Assembly: GCA_937862885.1 (NCBI GenBank)
Contig: CALMEE010000037.1
Location: 1-50,888, forward strand
DNA length: 50,888 bases
DNA from: an uncultured Planctomycetaceae bacterium
GTDB lineage: Bacteria; Planctomycetota; Planctomycetia; Pirellulales; Pirellulaceae
Direction: 5' to 3'
Shown here: piece by piece, positions 44,343-50,888 of the stretch
How positions within the stretch are numbered: position 1 is the first letter of the stretch
Layout: each line of letters opens with the position of its first letter
Position numbers and translations under genes: made by a program
The notes under the pieces: model-generated
The model's input: only the letters and a program-made list of their open reading frames with translations
Databases searched by the model: none
Told to the model about the DNA's origin: nothing

Positions 44343-45350
44343 AGTTTTTAAAATATTAAACATCAAAACGACTGGGTCAACAAGTTTGACGATCATAGTT
44401 GTTCAAAGATTCTCAACACAGCAACGTTGGCAAATCGGGTAAATCCCGGGACTTGTCTCCTTACTTCATCAACGCGTAAATGGAGCCAGAAACTCGCCAC
44501 ATATTCCCCATGACAAGCCTAAACTTCTTCTTTTCAGTCTTCTAGGCGTCCTTTAAAGCGTTTTTTTGGTTTTTTCAAAGGACAGGCAAATCTGTTGGCA
44601 TAGTCGTTGATGGATGGGCAAAAGTCGTTTTTTTGCTCAGCATGGACCATTGCGGAACTAAAATGATTTGACGAAGACCTAATTGCGTTTCCAAACAAAC
44701 GTATTCCACTTAGCTGAGTTTGGAGTCAATTCTGCGCTATTTCGCGATTGAGATCCTCCGAATATGAGAGTTATCTGAGGTCAATCGCTTCGAACGACGA
44801 CTATTTCAGTCAAAAAACGATCTTCCTATGTCATTTGCCTCTCTTCGATTGGACGAAACGCGCAGTTTTGGGGTTGGCCCAGCGAAATTCTTTTAGATTT
44901 TCGTAATGGACAGGCGATGCCGCTACACTGATAATAACAAGTCTACTTTGCATAATTTCCAGTGGGCTTCGAACAAGGCCACTAATCTAGTAACCGAGAA
45001 CACTAGTTTTCGGTCATTTTGTGCGGCGCCAAGAACTGGCCGTTGATTTCATCCGAACGGGAATTTTCGGCGTACGGCTTGCGAGTATGGGTTCGAGTGA
45101 AAATTACTTCGATGTCTCTCGCAATCCTATTGTTTGGAACTTGAGTTTCGCCTTGACAACTGTGTTGGCTATCCGGCTCAGCTTGCTGGTTGACTTTAAT
45201 ACCTTTCAGGCGGAAAAGAATTTCGATATCAGTTATTCTGATTGAATTTTTTCCGTGTGAACTGATTCGTTCGCGTTTGGAAATCGCGTGCATTTTCATT
45301 TGCAGGCTAAGCTCATTTGTTTCCCAGTCCCTCGAAATTGAAAGGCATCC
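44343..45350. other. Long non-coding region, 1 kb
   Basis: No convincing gene was found on either strand; the open frames present have no family features. The region is AT-rich, with several T runs. CAAAGGACAGGC lies at 44576-44587 and AATGGACAGGC at 44905-44915, the second inside a good promoter. It may hold a regulatory RNA or the remains of a lost gene. Confidence 0.5.
44907..44935 (+). promoter_or_regulatory. Sigma-70-like promoter containing GGACAGGC
   Basis: TGGACA (44907-44912) and GATAAT (44930-44935) are separated by exactly 17 bases. The next start on this strand is at 45351, over 400 bases away, so a long leader or a non-coding transcript would result. Confidence 0.45.
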
Positions 45351-45758
45351 ATGAACGCACAGTATCAAGCTTTCCGGAGCTTTTCTCTGTCCCTTGCGAT
45401 GATGATTTTCTTGATCGTTTGCGGGGTTGGCAACGCAACTCACGCCGACGTCATTGAAATCGATTCATTCATTACCAGCGGTTTTTATGATGGAGGAATC
45501 CACTTTCCCCACCACATCAACTACGTTGTCGGATATTCTTATCCGCCGGCTCCTCTGGGTTCTCCCCCTGAACCTCCGCCAGAGCAACGTTACTCGGCGC
45601 GTTCTTTTGTACATTGGTCGCACTTCGTAAACGCTAGAATTCGATGTGCACACGAGAGCTGGAATGGTAACAAAATGTGCGTTTCACTTTCATGCCATTT
45701 GCCTATGTTGACACAAACCGAGACTACAGCAACCGTCAGTCTTAAATCGCGCGTTTAA
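45351..45758 (+). CDS. Secreted protein, unknown, possibly frameshifted
   Basis: The gene encodes 135 residues, with AAAGG a few bases before the ATG. A signal peptide (SFSLSLAMMIFLIVCGVGNA, then THA) is clear. The following strand DVIEIDSFITSGFYDGGIHF and a Pro-rich turn resemble the start of PEP-CTERM-type or choice-anchored secreted proteins. After residue 80 the chain becomes basic and Cys-rich and loses that look. The phrase FMPFAYVDTNRDYSNRQS is readable in another frame near 45694-45748, so the gene may be broken by a frameshift. It ends just before the cupin gene. Confidence 0.5.
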   Translation: MNAQYQAFRSFSLSLAMMIFLIVCGVGNATHADVIEIDSFITSGFYDGGIHFPHHINYVVGYSYPPAPLGSPPEPPPEQRYSARSFVHWSHFVNARIRCAHESWNGNKMCVSLSCHLPMLTQTETTATVSLKSRV

Positions 45759-45780
45759 AGTGTATGCCGGAATGTTCGAT

Positions 45781-46140
45781 ATGGAAAAGGTAAACGTCGC
45801 AGAAAAGTTCACTCTGTTTAGCGACCATTGGAACCCCAAGGTCGTGGGTGAATTAAACGGTCAACAGGTTAAGCTCGTCAAGTTTCAAGGCGAATTTGTC
45901 TGGCATCACCACGACAATGAGGACGAGCTCTTCCTGGTTGTGAACGGTTCATTTCGCATGGAATTTCGGGATCGCGTTGTCGAATTGAAACCCGGTGAAT
46001 TTCTGATTGTTCCTCGCGGAGTTGAACATCGGCCTGTTGCCGACCAAGAAGTAGAAGTGATTTTGTTCGAACCAGCAACAACGGTAAACACTGGTAACGC
46101 TGGGGGGGCTATGACCGTCAAGGCTCTTGAGCACATGTAG
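45781..46140 (+). CDS. Cupin-domain protein
   Basis: The gene encodes 119 residues; start ATG 45781 (MEKVNVAEKFTLFSDHWNPK) fits the family best, while ATG 45772 and GTG 45760 are possible. The first cupin motif WHHHDNEDELFLVVNG and second motif LKPGEFLIVPRGVEHRPVA give the three His and one Glu that bind a metal. It is a single-barrel small cupin, of the mannose-isomerase-like type. The substrate is unknown. It is close to, but probably independent of, the secreted gene before it. Confidence 0.9.
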   Translation: MEKVNVAEKFTLFSDHWNPKVVGELNGQQVKLVKFQGEFVWHHHDNEDELFLVVNGSFRMEFRDRVVELKPGEFLIVPRGVEHRPVADQEVEVILFEPATTVNTGNAGGAMTVKALEHM

Positions 46141-46387
46141 ACGTGCGGCTTTCGTAATTCATCCTTGTCACGTTCGCAGGCGGTTCAAATAAAGGTCGCA
46201 TCATTTTGTCCGTCGCCCAACCTCAACAAATAGCCCATTATGGTATGAGGAATTTCGCAAGTAATGCACGAGCATTCTTTTGACCTTCGCTATATTTTTC
46301 ACGAAATTGCGTTGCCGCGGCAGGGCCACAAAAATCCTGAAACCGACAACTATGCATTTCGGATGACACAAAGAAACTCAACATAAG

Positions 46388-46885
46388 ATGTCCCGTATAT
46401 TGCGTTTCGTGCTGCTGCTTTGTGCGTCTTGGATAGTCATGGTGTTCACTCATGAAATAGGACATATAATCGGTGGAATCTGTGGTGGTGGAACATTACG
46501 ATCAGCGGACCTCTATCCTTGGCGACTGCCATACAGCATTTTTGAGCCTGATCCAAATCCGTTGGTAACGCTGTGGTGTGGCCCGATTCTCGGTGTGTTG
46601 ATTCCAATCGGCTGTGCACTCTTGATTCGACGGGACTGGATGTGGTTTATCGCCAACTTCTGTTTGCTTGCCAATGGTCTCTATATTGCGTTAGCCTGGA
46701 TTTCTGGAGACAGATACCTTGATACAATACGCTTGCTCGACCAAGGTGCCCACCCATTGTACATTGCATTATACGTCGTATTGACGGCTGGGTTCGGTTA
46801 TATTCGCTTTCGCCGTTCGTGCCTGCAGGCTTTAAAATCCGGCCACGGCACATTTTCATCACGCGACACAACCGAGGTATCTTGA
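46388..46885 (+). CDS. Small membrane protein with HEIGH zinc-protease motif
   Basis: The gene encodes 165 residues with four hydrophobic segments. The first helix carries MVFTHEIGHIIGGICGG (HEIGH at 22-26), as in site-2-protease-type M50 proteins, where the zinc site sits in the membrane. PLVTLWCGPILGVLIPIG and NGLYIALAWISGDRYLD follow; the last contains an Asp that could be the third ligand, as in M50 (usually LDG-type). At 165 residues it is shorter than typical M50 proteins. Similar short M50-like proteins exist in many bacteria. Activity unproven. Confidence 0.7.
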   Translation: MSRILRFVLLLCASWIVMVFTHEIGHIIGGICGGGTLRSADLYPWRLPYSIFEPDPNPLVTLWCGPILGVLIPIGCALLIRRDWMWFIANFCLLANGLYIALAWISGDRYLDTIRLLDQGAHPLYIALYVVLTAGFGYIRFRRSCLQALKSGHGTFSSRDTTEVS

Positions 46886-46909
46886 CAATGCTTTTGCAAC
46901 CGTCGCGCT

Positions 46910-46941
46910 ATTGACCTAATTCGAAATTGACCTAATTCGAA
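46910..46941. repeat. 16-bp perfect tandem repeat
   Basis: ATTGACCTAATTCGAA occurs twice, head to tail, at 46910-46925 and 46926-46941. It lies in the short gap after the M50-like gene. It could be slippage or a paired protein-binding site. Confidence 0.8.
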
Positions 46942-47110
46942 TTGGATGCATACTCAAAGGCGCGCAATCCATATTTTCTCGGAGATTCAGGGAGGAAGCC
47001 TGCCGCGAACTTTCGTCGGTCACTGCCTGCTTGACAATCATTCTTGCCATGAAGGATACTGGTCCTGGCGTCTTCTTCAATAAAGTCGTTTCTCAAGAGT
47101 TGATACCTAT

Positions 47111-47554
47111 ATGAAAACTGGCATCTTGAACTTTCTGGCAGTCCTTGCAGGAATCGTTACGGGAAGCATCGTAAATATGGCGCTTGTCAATGTTGGACCG
47201 TCGGTGATTCCCATCCCGGAAGGAGCCGACGTTTCATCAATCGAGAAGCTGCGCGAAAGTATGCATTTATTTGGGCCAGCAAATTTTCTCTTTCCATTTT
47301 TGAGTCATGCACTCGGGACTCTCGTTGGAGCCTTTGTAACCGCTAAGTTCGCGGCCAGTCGACCTTTGCTTATGGGTCTGGTGATTGGTGTCTTCTTTCT
47401 AGCAGGAGGAATCGCAGCGGTCGTCATGCTCGGAGGTCCATTATGGTTTCAAGCCGTTGACTTAATTCTTGCTTACATACCGATGGCATATTTGGGCTCG
47501 ACGATTGCTGTATCGACTCGCTCTACGAAATCAAATCAGGCAAGTAATGCGTGA
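47111..47554 (+). CDS. Small integral membrane protein, unknown function
   Basis: The gene encodes 147 residues with four hydrophobic helices (near 5-28, 55-80, 88-108, 115-135). An acidic loop with PIPEGADVSSIEKLRESMH sits between the first two. I recall the pattern from uncharacterised bacterial membrane proteins but cannot name a family. No Shine-Dalgarno is clear. It may belong with the M50-like gene upstream, 225 bases away. Confidence 0.7.
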   Translation: MKTGILNFLAVLAGIVTGSIVNMALVNVGPSVIPIPEGADVSSIEKLRESMHLFGPANFLFPFLSHALGTLVGAFVTAKFAASRPLLMGLVIGVFFLAGGIAAVVMLGGPLWFQAVDLILAYIPMAYLGSTIAVSTRSTKSNQASNA

Positions 47555-48084
47555 AAGCTGGTGGGCCATCGCTGAACCTGAATTCTGGCCAGCTTAACTT
47601 TCACAAGGCGATGACGTCGGTTGTGAGACGAGAATTCCGCGACTAACCGTAATGCTGAACGTCGATTCGAAAATTCCCAGCATGACGATACTGATCCCGC
47701 GCAGGGTCCGTTTGCAGACGTGTACAATGAGATTCGCTCGCAGTCGCAAGGCGTTGGAATGATCTTCAGGCTCATTGCTTGCTAGCATATCAAATTGAAT
47801 CCTCTCCTAAACCTTCAGACAACCGCGAGTTCACGTTGAAAAAACTGCCATGGACGTGAACGACTTGAGTTGATATTTCGCCCATCGCCGCTGGCAGCAC
47901 TTTGATTTACGTTCGTCACTAGAAACACGACGAGGTGTTCGTAAACACTGCTGCGTTTGTCAAAGCCAAAATTCTGAATTGCGTATCCAATTTACGAATT
48001 GGTGAGTAACTCCTGGTTCATGTGGATAACGGACTCTCAATTCTTGCTTTGACAATGAGTTAATCATTGAAGTCCAAAGGTTCT
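47555..48084. other. Intergenic, nothing recognised
   Basis: No gene, terminator or convincing promoter was seen in 530 bases. Short open frames on both strands have no family features. Confidence 0.4.
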
Positions 48085-50334
48085 ATGTCTGACAATCGTT
48101 CGATCGACGAACTCGTAGTTGTCGTGCATGGCGTGGGTGATCCTGCGCCAGGTGAGACGCTCAGTCTATTCGCGCGAAGCGTTGCCGATCAACGGCAGCC
48201 GCTGACCGAAATGCAGGAGGTTCTTTGGCTTGAAGAGGAAGGCACCGATCCGCGTTTTGTCAGCACGTTTGGATCCCATGTACGTCATCTGCGATTCAGC
48301 CGTGGCCGCGTTTCCCTGGCCGAAGTCTTTTGGGGAGATTTATCAGAAGTCAAAAAGGGTTCCATCGGTGCGATTTTTGGTCTGATTGAGATTGTTTTCG
48401 GATTGCGATTCTTGGCATTTGTCGCCGCGGATCAGCAGGGCTTGCCGGCCAAGACATTGAGGGCATTAGGAATGCTCATATCACGGATTGTGCATGGACC
48501 TCTCTTGGCCGTAAATCTCCTGTTAGTTGTGATGGCCATCACGGCCGCTTTTTCGGAACTCCTTTGGCGTGGTTCCACGAACGATAACGAAGGGGCTCGT
48601 TGGCTTGTCGTCGTGAGCTTTTCTTGCAGTTGCATGATATCACTCATCGCCCGCCTTGCCACGCAAAGCAAAGTACTCAAGCGGTTTTGGTTTTGGTTGG
48701 GTGTAGCTTCTCTTTTCCTAGCTGGCGTTTGGCTGGCTGAGATTTTGGACTACATCGAAACTCCAGATTTCATCACAACCTCAGTCTTAGTGGCTGATTC
48801 CGAATCTGATCTCTCGCCGACAACTCAAGTAGTGGGTCAACAACTGAATTCGCAACAACAAGGCTTGATCTTCGCGTTGGCATCAGCTTATTCAGGAAAT
48901 CCTCTAGCGCTCACGAATAGTTTAACTTTCAACTCGTTGCCTGAATTTACAGATGATTCTTCTGCTTCGGACGAAAACGCAGAAACCCTCATCCCTGTAG
49001 TACCCAAAAGCTTGTATTGCCATTTCTACACGCATGCACTAGTCACCGTGCTGGGAACGATGTGGCTGTCGCTGGTTGTTATCTTGATTGCTATGTTCGC
49101 TTGTTGGTTTCTTGCCATTCTGAGCCCAAATACTTGCAGTCAAGCCGCCAACGCCGCGCTATTGTTGCCCGCAGTTTGTATTGGAACCTGGGGTGTGATT
49201 CTCCCCTTCGCTTGGATTCTGTTGTCGAACCTTGTGAGCAAAGTCATTATCATCAAAGAATTTGACCTGATTTTCTCGGATGCGATTCCTTTGTTGGGTG
49301 TGCAACTGCTGATAGGTATCGTGATTGGCTCGGTTATGCTCGCCGTTCTCATCCGGTACTCGTTGTGGCGTGCATTGAATCACGTGACCGATTACGAACG
49401 GGGACGCCGCGCTCCCCGCCTTATTGTGAATGGAGCAGTGCAGACATTTACGATGCTTGGAGCAATGACCGGTATCGTTCTCGTGTTATTCTTAGCACAC
49501 ATGCAAGTTTCAGATATACCTTACCAATCTCACACGTTTGGGAAACACCTTGCAGCCGTCAACAAATACGCGGTGGCGACGCTATTTCCTTTGGCTTTGA
49601 TCGTCTTGATCAGTTTCAAACATCTGCGACCAGCATTGGATATCGTTGGTGACATTGTGGCGCACTTTCAGTTTCGCCGCATCACAGAGACCGAATGCCA
49701 CGATGATGAATTCGAATTTGGGGAAATCGGCTTCACTAATGCTCGCTATCATTTTTTTCGACGCGAATCAATTCACAATCGCATGAAAAGTATTTTGAGT
49801 CATTTCCGTCACGCTACCGATGGCAAGCCCAAGTTAACTATCGTTGCTCACAGTCAAGGAACATTGATCGCAATTGAAGTCTTGAACGATCCTGAATTGA
49901 ATTGGCTTTCAGCTGAGTTTTCAGAAATCAACTTATTGACCATGGGATCGCCCTTTACGCACATCTATCAACATTACTTCGGGCACTACTACCCACATTT
50001 GGACCATCCGCATTGGTCAAATTTGCGCGGGCGCATCGCAGCATGGGCCAACATCTTCCGCATCGATGACTTCGTCGGTACAGAAATCAATTTCACGCCA
50101 GCCCTTGAGGCGGCCGTAAACTGCAGCAATCATCCAATCGAACGCAAAGGGCACAACAACTATTGGAGCGATCGGCAAGTCTTAGCCATTGTGCACCAAC
50201 TTAAGTTTTGTCGAGCATTGCTTGAAGAGGAATTGGGACAGGAAGTCGGCATTCAGCCGACTTCAGAAATCAAAGTCGCCGAACAAACTCGGCGAAACGC
50301 CATCGACCGCGATCATTCTCGCCGATCAGCATAA
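48085..50334 (+). CDS. Large membrane protein with alpha/beta-hydrolase features
   Basis: The gene encodes 749 residues from the ATG at 48085; a TTG six codons upstream is less likely. The N-terminus (ELVVVVHGVGDPAPGET) looks like the first hydrolase strand and oxyanion loop. The sequence VFWGDLSEVKKG is near 85-95. About seven hydrophobic helices fill residues 100-520. The C-terminal domain then has LTIVAHSQGTLIAIEVLN with the G-x-S-x-G-like serine (AHSQGT near 587-593), and NLLTMGSPFTHIY. A late His or Asp (WANIFRIDDFVGTE, GHNNYWSD) could complete a triad. A hydrolase fold interrupted by a membrane domain is unusual. The substrate is unknown and no neighbour helps. Confidence 0.65.
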   Translation: MSDNRSIDELVVVVHGVGDPAPGETLSLFARSVADQRQPLTEMQEVLWLEEEGTDPRFVSTFGSHVRHLRFSRGRVSLAEVFWGDLSEVKKGSIGAIFGLIEIVFGLRFLAFVAADQQGLPAKTLRALGMLISRIVHGPLLAVNLLLVVMAITAAFSELLWRGSTNDNEGARWLVVVSFSCSCMISLIARLATQSKVLKRFWFWLGVASLFLAGVWLAEILDYIETPDFITTSVLVADSESDLSPTTQVVGQQLNSQQQGLIFALASAYSGNPLALTNSLTFNSLPEFTDDSSASDENAETLIPVVPKSLYCHFYTHALVTVLGTMWLSLVVILIAMFACWFLAILSPNTCSQAANAALLLPAVCIGTWGVILPFAWILLSNLVSKVIIIKEFDLIFSDAIPLLGVQLLIGIVIGSVMLAVLIRYSLWRALNHVTDYERGRRAPRLIVNGAVQTFTMLGAMTGIVLVLFLAHMQVSDIPYQSHTFGKHLAAVNKYAVATLFPLALIVLISFKHLRPALDIVGDIVAHFQFRRITETECHDDEFEFGEIGFTNARYHFFRRESIHNRMKSILSHFRHATDGKPKLTIVAHSQGTLIAIEVLNDPELNWLSAEFSEINLLTMGSPFTHIYQHYFGHYYPHLDHPHWSNLRGRIAAWANIFRIDDFVGTEINFTPALEAAVNCSNHPIERKGHNNYWSDRQVLAIVHQLKFCRALLEEELGQEVGIQPTSEIKVAEQTRRNAIDRDHSRRSA

Positions 50335-50367
50335 ATTCCACCCCATCGAGACCTTCAGAATTTATTT

Positions 50368-50537
50368 AAAGGACAGGCATTTTAGTGGAAGATGTTGGAT
50401 TTTCTTGGATGTTTAATACGTCAGGACGAATTGCTGCAGATTTTAACCAAGCCTTTGACAGCGACTAGTTTTCCAACAATGCCAACCACGCGACGCAAAG
50501 TGATCCGCCCAGAATTACGCTGGCGTACGGGCCAAGT
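50368..50537. repeat. Tandem repeat, copy 1
   Basis: Begins AAAGGACAGGC and ends near GGGCCAAG. It is about 90% identical by eye to copy 2, at a 179-bp period. It has frames readable on the + strand but no family. Confidence 0.8.
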
Positions 50538-50546
50538 AATTTAATT

Positions 50547-50716
50547 AAAGGACAGGCCTTTTAGTGGCAGATGCTGGATTCTCTTGGATGTTTAATACGT
50601 CAGGACGAATTGCTGCAGATTTTAACCAAGCCTTTGACAGCGACTGGTTTCCTAAAATGCCAACCACGTGACGCAAATTGATCCGCTCAGATTTACTCTG
50701 GCGCACAGGACAAGAG
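50547..50716. repeat. Tandem repeat, copy 2
   Basis: Begins AAAGGACAGGC and matches copy 1 throughout, including GATGTTTAATACGTCAGG and the run CTGCAGATTTTAACC. A GGACAAGAGTGTCC imperfect palindrome lies at its end, near 50708-50721. Beyond it the window runs to its end without a recognised gene. Confidence 0.8.
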
Positions 50717-50888
50717 TGTCCTCAAGAGCGACCCGCATGCGAAAGTGCGAGTCCAATGCAATGATTTGGATGGCAGGAAAAAAAAGAAGAGACTGTCCGA
50801 AAACCCTCAGTCAGCCCGTATCGCTAACCAACTGCCGGGACCGGGGTCAGGTTGGCTGTGCGCTTGCCGCGATGTTGCTTGACGCGGT

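Noticed and set aside
45003..45443. 146-codon minus-strand open frame
   Set aside because: It overlaps the start and signal peptide of the secreted gene, and its composition is unlike a folded protein.
50824..50888. Possible C-terminal end of a minus-strand gene entering from the right
   Set aside because: Only 21 codons are visible, with no recognisable motif; it could be part of a repeated sequence instead.
1..50888. CRISPR arrays, tRNA and rRNA genes
   Set aside because: Looked for repeat-spacer patterns and TTCRANNC-type tRNA loops by eye and saw none; a tRNAscan and CRISPR search would settle it.

Overview
The window looks like a chromosomal segment of a planctomycete, probably near the Pirellulales/Rhodopirellula group. 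This is inferred from gene content, not from a marker-gene comparison. Pointers are an ECF sigma factor translationally coupled to a Ser/Thr kinase with a WD40 tail, a DnaJ-like protein of a type common in planctomycetes, a long DUF11-repeat envelope protein, and integron recombination sites like those I recall from Rhodopirellula. Most of the DNA is mid-GC. No tRNA, rRNA or CRISPR array was seen.

Left end (1-2750): a fragment of an integron cassette array. Two complete attC sites, one degenerate attC and one attC half-site separate three promoter-poor single-gene cassettes. These encode an acidic unknown protein, a DUF998-like membrane protein and an unknown 201-aa protein. All read left to right, with stop codons at or in the attC and starts just after it. 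The integrase is not in the window and, from the polarity, should lie left of position 1. The array stops at a half attC followed by two unrelated inverted repeats. Next come an AT-rich gene with a uracil-DNA-glycosylase-like motif and a secreted protein with secretin N-type domains.

Core block (4.6-10.5 kb): rpmI, rplT, pheS and pheT in order, then a glycosyltransferase. PheT lacks the N-terminal EMAP-II-like tRNA-binding domain. infC is not in front of rpmI.

10.6-29 kb is mostly envelope and secreted proteins. It holds a TPR-thioredoxin protein, the J-like protein, a LolA-like periplasmic protein, a TolB-propeller/M28-peptidase/PDZ fusion, a TPR protein coupled to a Wza-type exporter, a FabF-like ketosynthase, the DUF11 protein, RadC, and a SurA-like double parvulin chaperone.

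29-40 kb is metabolic. It holds a zincin-like protein, a small conserved protein, a Gfo/Idh/MocA oxidoreductase, a DUF151 bifunctional-nuclease-type protein, and a fused E1 alpha-beta 2-oxoacid dehydrogenase with its E2. A run follows of a DUF218-like protein, a zinc alcohol dehydrogenase and a type-II glycerate kinase.

40-50.9 kb: the kinase and sigma pair on the minus strand, about 1 kb of non-coding DNA, several small secreted, cupin or membrane proteins, and a large membrane protein with a lipase-type serine motif. The right end carries a 179-bp-period tandem duplication headed by AAGGACAGGC. This 10-mer also occurs exactly at 4271 and 44578.
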